A stretch of DNA of 64,000 nucleotides from an uncultured Lachnospiraceae bacterium (GTDB lineage Bacteria > Bacillota > Clostridia > Lachnospirales > Lachnospiraceae), in assembly GCA_910578345.1 (NCBI GenBank), contig CAJTRA010000016.1, positions 6,393-70,392 of the forward strand, read 5' to 3'. Position numbers and translations under genes: made by a program. Under the pieces are notes generated by a model. The model searched no databases. It had not been told where the DNA came from and saw nothing but the letters and a program-made list of their open reading frames with translations. This document shows positions 33,968 through 42,497 of this stretch, piece by piece. Numbering within the stretch: position 1 is the first letter of the stretch; the number at the start of each line of letters is the position of its first letter.

Positions 33968-35113
33968 ATGTATATAGTAGAGACGCTTGACAATCTGATT
34001 CATCAGACCGCGTTCTTTAATTTGACTGTCGGTAACTATATCATGATTGTCGTAGCACTTGTATTTCTATATCTGGCTATAGGCAGGGGATTTGAACCGC
34101 TTTTGCTGGTTCCGATCGCATTCGGTATGCTGCTTGTTAATATCTATCCGGATATTATGGCACCGGTTGGAGAAGGCGGCGCCGGTGGTGGTTTGCTGTA
34201 CTACTTCTATTTGCTGGATGAATGGGCTATCCTGCCGTCCTTAATCTTTATGGGCGTCGGAGCCATGACGGACTTTGGTCCGTTGATTGCCAATCCGAAG
34301 AGTTTTCTGCTCGGTGCAGCGGCACAGTTTGGTATCTTTGCAGCTTATTTTGGTGCAATCTTCTTAGGGTTTAATGATAAAGCGGCAGCGGCGATCTCCA
34401 TTATCGGCGGCGCTGACGGCCCGACATCGATCTTCCTCGCAGGTAAGCTTGGACAGACGACTCTGATGGGACCGATTGCTGTAGCGGCGTATTCCTATAT
34501 GGCGCTCGTGCCGATCATCCAGCCGCCGATCATGAAGCTCTTTACGACAGAGAAGGAGAGAAAGATTAAGATGGGTCAGCTTCGTCCGGTGAGCAAGCTG
34601 GAGAAGATCCTGTTTCCGATCGTTGTTACGGTTGTCGTAGCGCTCATCCTTCCCACGACAGCTCCGCTCGTAGGTATGTTGATGCTTGGTAACCTGTTCA
34701 GGGAGAGTGGCGTTGTAAGACAGCTGGCTGATACAGCTTCCAATGCGCTTATGTATATCGTCGTAATTGTACTGGGTACTTCCGTAGGTGCGACTACCAG
34801 TGCGGAAGCATTCCTGAACTGGGATACGATCAAGATCGTTGTTTTGGGTCTGATCGCATTTGCGTTTGGTACTGCGGCCGGTGTATTGTTCGGCAAATTA
34901 ATGTGTGTACTGACCAAGGGTAAGGTAAACCCGTTGATTGGTTCTGCAGGCGTATCTGCAGTGCCTATGGCAGCGAGAGTGTCACAGAAGGTAGGTGCGG
35001 AAGCAGATCCCACCAATTTCTTGTTGATGCATGCTATGGGTCCTAATGTTGCGGGTGTTATTGGTACGGCTGTTGCAGCCGGAACTTTCATGGCAGTATT
35101 CGGAGTATTCTAA
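33968..35113 (+). CDS. oadB: Sodium-translocating decarboxylase beta subunit
   Basis: A 381-residue integral membrane protein with about nine to eleven spans. It decarboxylates carboxybiotin and couples this to export of sodium ions. The functional motifs are visible: G-G-A-D-G-P-T-S-I near 157 with the key Asp, and a conserved S-A-V-P-M-A-A-R near 325. It is shared by the oxaloacetate, methylmalonyl-CoA, malonate and glutaconyl-CoA decarboxylases, so it does not fix the substrate. CAGGAGG precedes the ATG. A small hairpin (35147-35173) separates it from the OadA gene. Confidence 0.93.
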   Translation: MYIVETLDNLIHQTAFFNLTVGNYIMIVVALVFLYLAIGRGFEPLLLVPIAFGMLLVNIYPDIMAPVGEGGAGGGLLYYFYLLDEWAILPSLIFMGVGAMTDFGPLIANPKSFLLGAAAQFGIFAAYFGAIFLGFNDKAAAAISIIGGADGPTSIFLAGKLGQTTLMGPIAVAAYSYMALVPIIQPPIMKLFTTEKERKIKMGQLRPVSKLEKILFPIVVTVVVALILPTTAPLVGMLMLGNLFRESGVVRQLADTASNALMYIVVIVLGTSVGATTSAEAFLNWDTIKIVVLGLIAFAFGTAAGVLFGKLMCVLTKGKVNPLIGSAGVSAVPMAARVSQKVGAEADPTNFLLMHAMGPNVAGVIGTAVAAGTFMAVFGVF

Positions 35114-35196
35114 GAGTTAACAAATTTCGGTTCATATTTTAAAATAAAGTCTGCGGAGCGGATTCACAGACTTAAGAGAAAGGAATGGTTATTAAA

Positions 35197-36618
35197 ATGG
35201 CAGAACAAAAACCGGTTAAGATTATGGAAACTGTTCTCCGTGATGCACACCAGTCTCTGATTGCGACAAGAATGCCTACAGAGATGATGCTTCCCATCGT
35301 GGAGAAAATGGATAAAGTCGGCTACCATGCAGTAGAGTGCTGGGGAGGCGCTACCTTTGATGCGTCCCTTCGTTTCCTGAAGGAAGATCCGTGGGACAGA
35401 CTGCGGAAGCTGAGAGATGGTTTTAAGAATACGAAGCTGCAGATGCTCTTCAGAGGACAGAATATTCTGGGTTACAGACCTTATGCAGACGATGTTGTGG
35501 ACAGCTTTGTTGAGAAGTCCATCGCCAATGGTATCGATATTATCCGTATTTTCGACTGCCTGAATGATCTTCGCAACCTGCAGGCGGCAGTCAATGCGAC
35601 CAACAAGATCAAGAAACAGGAAGGCAGAGGCCATGCACAGGTAGCGCTTTCCTATACACTGGGTGATGCTTACACAATGGAGTATTGGACCGGTATGGCG
35701 AAGAAGATCGAGGAGATGGGCGCTGATTCCATCTGTATCAAGGATATGGCGGGTCTTCTTGTACCTTATAAGGCATCTGAGATGATCGCAGCGATGAAGT
35801 CTGTAACGAAGCTGCCGATCCAGCTCCATACGCACTATACATCCGGCGTGGCGAGTATGACTTACTTAAAGGCTGTAGAGGCCGGCGTAGATGTGATCGA
35901 CTGTGCAATCTCTCCGTTTGCTCTGGGTACTTCCCAGCCGGCGACAGAGGTTATGGTAGAGACCTTCAAGGGGACGCCTTATGATACGGGATATGACCAG
36001 AATGTTCTGGCTGAAATCGCAGATTACTTCAGACCTTACAGGGATGAGTGTCTTGCAAGCGGTCTGTTGAACCCGAAGGTTATGGGTGTGGATATCAAGA
36101 CACTGCTTTATCAGGTGCCGGGAGGTATGCTGTCCAACATGGTAAGCCAGTTGAAAGAACAGAATGCAGAAGACAAATACTATGACGTGCTCAGAGAGAT
36201 TCCTGAGGTTAGAAAAGACTTGGGTGAGCCGCCGCTCGTTACCCCGTCTTCTCAGATCGTTGGTACACAGGCAGTGTTCAACGTATTGATGGGCGAGAGA
36301 TATAAGATGGCTACGAAAGAGACGAAGGCAGTTCTGCGCGGTGAGTATGGCCAGACAATCAAGCCGATGAGTCAGGAAGTCATCGACAAGGTTATTCCTG
36401 GTGAGAAACGGATTACCTGCCGTCCGGCGGATCTGATCGAAAACGAGATGGATAAGCTGGAGAGCGAGATGAAGGAATGGAAACAGCAGGATGAGGATGT
36501 ATTGTCCTATGCATTGTTCCCGCAGGTTGCTGTTGACTTCTTCAAATACCGCCAGGCTCAGCAGGAGAAAGTAGATATGAACGTAGCGGATACGAAGAAT
36601 GCTGCGTATCCGGTATAA
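35197..36618 (+). CDS. oadA: Oxaloacetate decarboxylase alpha / 5S-type carboxyltransferase
   Basis: A 473-residue cytosolic TIM-barrel carboxyltransferase that exchanges CO2 between oxaloacetate and biotin. The motif L-R-D-A-H-Q-S-L near residue 14 has the metal Asp. K-D-M-A-G near 183 holds the carbamylated or active-site Lys, and L-H-T-H-Y near 208 the metal His residues. It lacks a C-terminal biotin domain, as the carrier is encoded separately. ATG 35197 is preferred because AAAGGA sits directly against ATG 35185. It ends the operon before a strong terminator. Confidence 0.9.
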   Translation: MAEQKPVKIMETVLRDAHQSLIATRMPTEMMLPIVEKMDKVGYHAVECWGGATFDASLRFLKEDPWDRLRKLRDGFKNTKLQMLFRGQNILGYRPYADDVVDSFVEKSIANGIDIIRIFDCLNDLRNLQAAVNATNKIKKQEGRGHAQVALSYTLGDAYTMEYWTGMAKKIEEMGADSICIKDMAGLLVPYKASEMIAAMKSVTKLPIQLHTHYTSGVASMTYLKAVEAGVDVIDCAISPFALGTSQPATEVMVETFKGTPYDTGYDQNVLAEIADYFRPYRDECLASGLLNPKVMGVDIKTLLYQVPGGMLSNMVSQLKEQNAEDKYYDVLREIPEVRKDLGEPPLVTPSSQIVGTQAVFNVLMGERYKMATKETKAVLRGEYGQTIKPMSQEVIDKVIPGEKRITCRPADLIENEMDKLESEMKEWKQQDEDVLSYALFPQVAVDFFKYRQAQQEKVDMNVADTKNAAYPV

Positions 36619-36633
36619 GAATTGTATCAATCA

Positions 36634-36664
36634 GGGACAGATCGTAAGATCTGTCCCTTTTTCG
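36634..36664 (+). terminator. Intrinsic terminator of the decarboxylase operon
   Basis: GGGACAGATC (36634-36643), loop GTAA, GATCTGTCCC (36648-36657), then five T. A perfect 10-pair stem. Confidence 0.93.
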
Positions 36665-36715
36665 GCAGGAAATGTCTGCGCATATTCGAGTTTGCGCTTT
36701 TTATGCTAAAAGCGG

Positions 36716-36744
36716 TTGACGCTGGATACAGAATCTATTATAAT
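36716..36744 (+). promoter_or_regulatory. Promoter of the TetR-type gene
   Basis: TTGACG (36716-36721), 17-base spacer, TATAAT (36739-36744), 93 bases before the ATG. Confidence 0.8.
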
Positions 36745-36837
36745 AACATATGTTACCAAAAGAAAGACGTCTGATACCAGGTTGGTTAAGGCTGCGGCCA
36801 GAATCATGGATTCTGGAAACGGGAGAGGGAAGTTCTT

Positions 36838-37383
36838 ATGGCAAGAAAAGAGACGATCACAAAAAAGGAAATTTTAAATACTGCATTTCAGATGGCAAGG
36901 CAGGAGGGGATCGCGCAGGTGAGCGCCAGAACACTGGCAGCGAAAGCAGGCTGTTCTACACAGCCGATCTTCCGGCTTTATAAGAATATGGAGGAGCTGG
37001 GCAACGAACTATATGACAGGGCGATTGAATTCTTCGGTGAATATTACGAGAATTTCCCGAAGACCCATGAGACGCCTTTCGTAGATCTGGGCCTGGCATA
37101 TATCCGTTTTGCACAGGAAGAACAGCAGTTGTTTAAGCTTTTGTTCGTCTCGGAGAACCGCCATGGCAAGAGTCTGTATGATCTGTTGAATGGAGATAAA
37201 GCCACCGTGGTCAAGGAGATCGGCCGTGCGAAAGCGTTTGGCTGTAAGGATCCGAGCGGTATGTTCATGCGGATGTGGATCTTCATCCACGGTTCTGCAT
37301 GCATGTCTTTGACGGATGATTATGATCTGCCGGGGGAGGAGACTGTCAAGCTGCTGGAGGAGTTTTACCGGGTTTTCCTGTAG
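36838..37383 (+). CDS. TetR/AcrR-family transcriptional regulator
   Basis: A 181-residue regulator. The N-terminal HTH reads I-L-N-T-A-F-Q-M-A-R-Q-E-G at helix 1, then V-S-A-R-T-L-A-A-K-A-G-C-S-T-Q-P-I-F-R-L-Y, the TetR recognition helix. The remaining helical domain has no recognisable ligand signature. GAGAGG is 9 bases before the ATG. It has its own good promoter. The next gene is a RpiR-type regulator 38 bases downstream, so the two probably share a transcript; the regulon is unknown. Confidence 0.87.
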   Translation: MARKETITKKEILNTAFQMARQEGIAQVSARTLAAKAGCSTQPIFRLYKNMEELGNELYDRAIEFFGEYYENFPKTHETPFVDLGLAYIRFAQEEQQLFKLLFVSENRHGKSLYDLLNGDKATVVKEIGRAKAFGCKDPSGMFMRMWIFIHGSACMSLTDDYDLPGEETVKLLEEFYRVFL

Positions 37384-37421
37384 GCATAGAGCGCAGGCAG
37401 AAAGGAATATTTTGGTAGAAG

Positions 37422-38351
37422 ATGGCATTTGAAAATCGATACGATGTTATTACAAGAATCAATGAACATTACAGTAAGATGAGTAAGGGACAGAAAGCAA
37501 TCTCTGCATTTATTTATGATCACTATGACCAGGCGGTATTCATGACGGCAGCGAAGTTAGGAGATACCGTAGGGGTAAGTGAATCGACTGTCGTCCGCTA
37601 TGCGATGTTTATTGGTTACAATGGTTATCCGGAATTCCAGAGAGACCTGGAAGACTGGGTGCAGAATAAGATCAATTCCGTGCAGAAGATTGGGGCGAAA
37701 TATGGGAAGAGTACGCAGTCAGAGATTTTGACTTCGGTACTGCAGGCCGATATTGAAAAACTCCAGGATACCATACAGAAGCTGGATCCAACGGCTTTCG
37801 AGACAGCGGTGGATATTATCCTGGAAGCAAAGAGCGTTTACGTGATGGGGGTTAGAAGCTGCGAACCACTGGCAGAATTTTTGAATTTCTATCTGAATAT
37901 GATCCGGGGAAATGTAATCTTGCTGAAGACAACCAGCGTTTCAGAGACGTTTGAGCAGATGATCCGGATTGATGAACAGGATGCGATGATCGGAATCAGC
38001 TTTCCGAGATATTCCATGCGCACATTGAAGGCGATGGAGTTTGCCAACGACAGAAACGCCAAGGTGATCACGGTAACGGATTCGGTGCATTCGCCGATGA
38101 ATCTTTATTCTTCCTGTAACCTGCTGGCAAGAAGTGACATGGTTTCGATTGTGGACTCTTTGGTGGCGCCTTTGAGTGTGATCAATGCGCTAGTGGTGGC
38201 GATGTGCCTGAAACGCCCGGAAGAAGTCAAGAAGAATCTGAAGAATCTGGAAGAGGCGTGGAACAACTACCAGGTTTATCTGAATGATGAAATCAATTTT
38301 ATTGATGAGGAACCGATGTTAAATTATCCGCTGCGCAAGCGGGAGGAATGA
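37422..38351 (+). CDS. MurR/RpiR-family transcriptional regulator
   Basis: A 309-residue regulator. The N-terminal HTH_6 domain (about 1-80) shows A-A-K-L-G-D-T-V-G-V-S-E-S-T-V-V-R-Y-A, and a SIS sugar-phosphate domain lies at about 125-260 with V-Y-V-M-G-V-R-S-C-E-P-L. Members sense phosphosugars and control sugar or amino-sugar catabolism. The stop codon overlaps the ATG of the following flavoprotein. AAAGGA is rather far (about 16 bases) from the ATG, so initiation may be weak or coupled to the TetR gene. Confidence 0.87.
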   Translation: MAFENRYDVITRINEHYSKMSKGQKAISAFIYDHYDQAVFMTAAKLGDTVGVSESTVVRYAMFIGYNGYPEFQRDLEDWVQNKINSVQKIGAKYGKSTQSEILTSVLQADIEKLQDTIQKLDPTAFETAVDIILEAKSVYVMGVRSCEPLAEFLNFYLNMIRGNVILLKTTSVSETFEQMIRIDEQDAMIGISFPRYSMRTLKAMEFANDRNAKVITVTDSVHSPMNLYSSCNLLARSDMVSIVDSLVAPLSVINALVVAMCLKRPEEVKKNLKNLEEAWNNYQVYLNDEINFIDEEPMLNYPLRKREE

Positions 38352-39673
38352 GTGATATTGATAAAAGAGAGCGGATCGATGGTATGAGTCGGGTGATTGT
38401 AATCGGCGGCGGTGCGGCAGGGATGATTGCAGCATACGCCGCTGCGAAATATGGGCACAGGGTGGTGCTTTTAGAACAGAATGAAAAGCTGGGGAAGAAA
38501 CTTTTTATCACGGGCAAAGGGCGCTGCAATGTGACGAATGTCTGTGAGAAGGAGAAGCTGTTTGAGAGCGTTGTGAGTAATCCGAAGTTTCTCTACAGCG
38601 CTTTTTATGATTTCGATAATCTGCAGATGATGGAGCTGTTACGTGAGGCTGGATGTCCTCTCAAGGTGGAGCGTGGCGAGCGGGTCTTTCCTGTCTCGGA
38701 TCATTCTTCGGACATCATTGCCGCGTTGGCAGGACTGCTTCGGCGAAGCGGCGTTGAGATCAGGCTGCATACAATGGTAAAAAGCATTCTGACAGAGAAG
38801 GAAGATCTGCCGCCAGAGAGTCAGACAGAAGTGACAAAGAGCCGCACGGATGAGCGGAAGCGGGTGGCGGGAGTTCTGTTGACGGATGGACAAAGACTGG
38901 CAGCACAGGCCGTTATTCTGGCGACTGGCGGGTTGTCCTATCCGACGACAGGAGCGACAGGAGCGGGTCATCGGATGGCAGAGGAAGTGGGACATACACT
39001 GCGGCCCTGTACGCCGGCGCTTACCCCGATGGAAGTGGAGGAGTCCTGGTGCGCTTCTTTGCAGGGACTTTCCTTAAAGAATGTTGCTTTGACGATGCAA
39101 TGCGGTGGAAAGAAGATCTGGCAGGGGTTTGGAGAGATGCTTTTTACCCATTTCGGGATCAGCGGCCCTTTAGTTCTCACGGCAAGCAGCTATTATGATA
39201 AATGCAAGGACAGAAAACAGGCGGTTGTTTCGGTAGATTTAAAGCCGGCGCTTACCGTGGAACAATTAGATCGCCGTATTCTGCGGGATTTCGAAGAGAA
39301 CTCTAATAAGCAGTTCAAGAACGTGCTCGGCGGTCTCTATCCTTCGAAGCTGATCCCCGTTATGATCGGACAGTCAAGGATCGAGGCGGACAAAAAGGTC
39401 CATGAGATCACCAGGCAGGAGCGCAGCCGCCTCGTGGAAGCGACGAAAGAGCTGACCATGCATGTGAGAGGTCTGCGGGATTTCTCAGAGGCAATCATTA
39501 CGCAGGGAGGCGTCAAAGTTAAGGAAGTGAATCCTTCTACGATGGAGTCGAAGATTGTGCAGGGATTGTATCTGGCGGGGGAGCTGCTTGACTTAGATGC
39601 GGTTACAGGCGGTTTTAATCTGCAGATCGCCTGGTCAACAGGACATCTGGCCGGGACAAGCATTCCGCTGTGA
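38348..39673 (+). CDS. HI0933/YhiN-family flavoprotein
   Basis: A 441-residue NAD(P)/FAD-dependent oxidoreductase. The Rossmann motif is V-I-G-G-G-A-A-G near residue 18; the family motif G-K-K-L-F-I-T-G-K-G-R-C-N-V-T-N follows near 51, and the C-terminal G-E-L-L-D-L-D-A-V-T-G-G-F-N-L-Q-I-A-W-S-T-G is the second FAD-binding signature. BaiN of this family acts on bile acids in some gut clostridia, but most members have no known substrate. The ATG overlaps the RpiR stop; an alternative ATG at 38384 would trim 12 residues. Confidence 0.88.
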   Translation: MSDIDKRERIDGMSRVIVIGGGAAGMIAAYAAAKYGHRVVLLEQNEKLGKKLFITGKGRCNVTNVCEKEKLFESVVSNPKFLYSAFYDFDNLQMMELLREAGCPLKVERGERVFPVSDHSSDIIAALAGLLRRSGVEIRLHTMVKSILTEKEDLPPESQTEVTKSRTDERKRVAGVLLTDGQRLAAQAVILATGGLSYPTTGATGAGHRMAEEVGHTLRPCTPALTPMEVEESWCASLQGLSLKNVALTMQCGGKKIWQGFGEMLFTHFGISGPLVLTASSYYDKCKDRKQAVVSVDLKPALTVEQLDRRILRDFEENSNKQFKNVLGGLYPSKLIPVMIGQSRIEADKKVHEITRQERSRLVEATKELTMHVRGLRDFSEAIITQGGVKVKEVNPSTMESKIVQGLYLAGELLDLDAVTGGFNLQIAWSTGHLAGTSIPL

Positions 39674-39776
39674 CAGGGAGGCCGAGGCGCGCCGGCAACA
39701 AAAGAGACATGTAACTTTGTGTCTGCGTCCAAATTCGCAGACAGAACAGGAATGGATGATTCAGATGGAGGAGACA

Positions 39777-40436
39777 ATGAGCGTAAATATTGCAATAGAC
39801 GGTCCTGCGGGGGCAGGAAAAAGTACGATCGCAAAAAAGATCGCGGGGAAACTGGGATATATCTATGTGGATACGGGCGCTATGTACCGCGCCATGGCGT
39901 TATTTCTACTCCGGGAGAAAATTATGCCTTCCGAGACCGAGAAGATCAATGAGAAATGTCTGGAAGCAGATATTTCTATAGGATATGAAAACGGTGAACA
40001 GATCGTGTATCTGAACGGTGAGAACGTAAACGGCCTGATCAGAACGGAGGAAGTGGGCAATATGGCGTCGGCCAGCAGCCCGAATCCGAATGTGCGTAAG
40101 AAACTGGTGGAACTCCAGCAGAAGCTGGCGGCAGATAAGGATGTTGTCATGGACGGCCGGGATATTGGCACCTGTGTGCTGCCAGGGGCGCAAGTGAAAG
40201 TCTATCTGACGGCAGACAGCAGAGTGCGTGCGAAGAGACGCTGTCAGGAGCTGGAAGAACGGGGTGTGGCTTGCAGCCTTGATGAGATTGAGAAGGATAT
40301 CATCGAGCGGGATCATCAGGATATGACAAGAGAGATTTCTCCGCTAAAGCAGGCTGAGGACGCTGTGCTTATTGATTCTTCTTATATGACGATAGAGGAA
40401 GCGGCGGACGCGGTCATCGCCTTATTGAATAGGTAG
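39777..40436 (+). CDS. cmk: Cytidylate kinase
   Basis: Phosphorylates CMP and dCMP to the diphosphates in the cytosol. The 219-residue protein begins M-S-V-N-I-A-I-D-G with the P-loop G-P-A-G-A-G-K-S-T at about 10-18, then D-T-G-A-M-Y-R-A near 35, G-R-D-I-G-T near 127 and the LID Arg-rich segment R-A-K-R-R-C-Q. GGAGGAGA precedes ATG 39777. The order cmk-ispH-S1 is a conserved clostridial unit. Confidence 0.95.
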   Translation: MSVNIAIDGPAGAGKSTIAKKIAGKLGYIYVDTGAMYRAMALFLLREKIMPSETEKINEKCLEADISIGYENGEQIVYLNGENVNGLIRTEEVGNMASASSPNPNVRKKLVELQQKLAADKDVVMDGRDIGTCVLPGAQVKVYLTADSRVRAKRRCQELEERGVACSLDEIEKDIIERDHQDMTREISPLKQAEDAVLIDSSYMTIEEAADAVIALLNR

Positions 40437-40469
40437 CATCCGCGGGAGAAAGGAAGGAAAGGACAGACT

Positions 40470-41318
40470 ATGGACGTGATCTTGGCAGAGCATGCCGGTT
40501 TCTGTTTTGGTGTCAAGAGGGCAGTAGAGCAGGTCTATGAACAGGCTGCCACAGGCAAACCGATCTATACTTATGGACCGATCATTCACAATGAAGAAGT
40601 CGTGAAAGATTTAGAGCATAAAGGCGTGCAGGTGATCGAGAATGAAACGCAGTTACGGGATATCCGGGAAGGAACGGTGGTGATTCGATCCCACGGCGTA
40701 TCGAAACAGATCTGTGATGAGATCGCGGCGGGAGGATTAGAGTGTGTAGACGCCACCTGTCCTTTTGTCAAAAGGATTCATAAGATTGTTGAGAAGGAAA
40801 GTGCGGCAGGCAAAAAGATCGTTATCATCGGCAATGCGGGCCATCCTGAAGTGGAGGGAATCATGGGCTGGTCCGCGACGCCGGCGGTGGTGATCGGATC
40901 AGCAGCGGAGGCCGGGAATTTCACATGTGAACCGGGCCGGGAGATCTGTGTGGTTTCCCAAACGACATTTAACTACAATAAATTTCAAGATGTGGTTGAA
41001 ATTCTAATGAAAAAAGGTTACAATGGTAGTGTTGTGAATACTATATGTAACGCTACGGAAGTGCGACAGGCCGAGGCCAGAGAGATTGCGGCACGGGTCG
41101 ATGTTATGATAGTAATAGGTGGCAATCATAGTTCTAATACGCAGAAACTATATGAGATCTGCATGCAGGAGTGTGCGAATACGTATTTTATACAGACACT
41201 TAACGACTTGCAATTAGATTTACCTAAATCTGTCCGACTGGTGGGTATTACAGCAGGGGCATCAACCCCAAACAATATTATCGAGGAGGTTCAAAATTAT
41301 GTCAGAGTTAACTTTTGA
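40470..41318 (+). CDS. ispH: 4-hydroxy-3-methylbut-2-enyl diphosphate reductase
   Basis: Last enzyme of the MEP isoprenoid pathway; a [4Fe-4S] enzyme that makes IPP and DMAPP. The 282 residues hold the three cluster Cys, in H-A-G-F-C-F-G-V near 12, D-A-T-C-P-F near 95 and N-T-I-C-N-A-T near 190, plus the catalytic E-x-x segments around H-P-E-V-E-G. Its last 20 bases overlap the S1 gene in another frame. In many clostridia IspH and S1 are one fused protein; here they are two overlapping genes. Confidence 0.95.
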   Translation: MDVILAEHAGFCFGVKRAVEQVYEQAATGKPIYTYGPIIHNEEVVKDLEHKGVQVIENETQLRDIREGTVVIRSHGVSKQICDEIAAGGLECVDATCPFVKRIHKIVEKESAAGKKIVIIGNAGHPEVEGIMGWSATPAVVIGSAAEAGNFTCEPGREICVVSQTTFNYNKFQDVVEILMKKGYNGSVVNTICNATEVRQAEAREIAARVDVMIVIGGNHSSNTQKLYEICMQECANTYFIQTLNDLQLDLPKSVRLVGITAGASTPNNIIEEVQNYVRVNF

Positions 41319-42444
41319 ACAAATGTTAGAAGAGTCTTTAAAAACAATACACACAGGAGAGGTTGTTGAAGGTGTCGTGATCGATGTGAAACCCGAAGAG
41401 ATCATTCTCAATATCGGCTACAAATCAGACGGTGTCCTTACCCGTAATGAATATACGAATGAACCCAATGTAGATTTAACAACCATCGCAAAGCCTGGCG
41501 ATACCATGGAAGTGAAGGTATTAAAGGTAAACGACGGTGAGGGACAAGTTCTTCTCACATATAAGCGTCTTGCTGCCGACAGAGGCAATAAGCGGATCGA
41601 AGAGGCATATAATAACAGAGAAGTATTGAAAGCGAAAGTAGCGCAGGTGCTTGACGGCGGTTTAAGCGTTGTTGTGGAGGAAGTGAGAATCTTCATTCCG
41701 GCAAGTCTTGTATCCGATACCTACGAGAAGGATCTGAACAAGTATGCCGGTCAGGAGATCGAGTTCGTGATCAGCGAGTATAATCCTAAGAGAAGAAGAT
41801 ATATCGGCGACAGGAAACAGTTGATCCTGGCTGAGAAGGCAGAACTGCAGAAGAAGCTGTTTGAGACGATCAAGCCTGGCGATACCGTGGAAGGTGTTGT
41901 TAAGAATGTGACAGATTTTGGTGCGTTTATCGATCTGGGCGGCTGTGATGGACTGCTTCACATTTCCGAGATGTCATGGGGCAGAGTAGAGAACCCGAAG
42001 AAAGTATTTAAGGTTGGCGATGTGATGAAAGTGCTGATCAAGGATATTTCCGGTACGAAGATTGCGCTCAGCCTGAAATTTGAAGATGCGAACCCGTGGA
42101 AGGGCGCTGCCGATAAATATGCGGTGGGCAATGTTGTGACAGGCAGAGTTGCACGGATGACTGATTTTGGCGCTTTCATTGAGTTGGAGCCGGGAATCGA
42201 TGCACTCCTTCATGTTTCTCAGATTTCCAAGGAACATATCGAGAAGCCTTCCGATGTCCTTAAGACAGGGGAAGAAGTAACCGCTAAGGTGGTTGATTTC
42301 AACGAGGCGGACAGGAAGATCAGCTTAAGCATCAAGGCTATGCTTGCTCCGGCGCCTGTGGCAGAGAAGGAAGAGGATGCGGACGTTGTTTCGGTAGACA
42401 TTGATGCAGTGATCTCCCAGGAAAACGCCGAGGAAGAGGCATAA
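41299..42444 (+). CDS. rpsA: S1-domain RNA-binding protein (ribosomal S1-like)
   Basis: A 381-residue protein with four S1 OB-fold repeats at about 15-90, 105-170, 190-265 and 275-350. Repeats 3 and 4 are classic (V-x-x-F-G-A-F-I-D/E-L, then L-L-H-I/V-S-x-x-S), whereas repeats 1 and 2 are more diverged. Such four-domain proteins are the S1 homologues of Firmicutes and help mRNA binding on the 30S subunit. GAGGAGG, inside the end of ispH, is 9 bases before the ATG. The acidic tail is E-E-D-A-D rich. Confidence 0.92.
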   Translation: MSELTFEQMLEESLKTIHTGEVVEGVVIDVKPEEIILNIGYKSDGVLTRNEYTNEPNVDLTTIAKPGDTMEVKVLKVNDGEGQVLLTYKRLAADRGNKRIEEAYNNREVLKAKVAQVLDGGLSVVVEEVRIFIPASLVSDTYEKDLNKYAGQEIEFVISEYNPKRRRYIGDRKQLILAEKAELQKKLFETIKPGDTVEGVVKNVTDFGAFIDLGGCDGLLHISEMSWGRVENPKKVFKVGDVMKVLIKDISGTKIALSLKFEDANPWKGAADKYAVGNVVTGRVARMTDFGAFIELEPGIDALLHVSQISKEHIEKPSDVLKTGEEVTAKVVDFNEADRKISLSIKAMLAPAPVAEKEEDADVVSVDIDAVISQENAEEEA

Positions 42445-42497
42445 CAGCACGTATTTAGTTTTAGAAATAGAATAGAGACGATAGGCGGTACAAGGTG

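Noticed and set aside
40900..41318. Frameshift splitting an IspH-S1 fusion
   Set aside because: Both parts are complete in length, and the S1 gene has its own GAGGAGG and ATG, so it is not a simple sequencing error or decay; kept only as a low-key finding.
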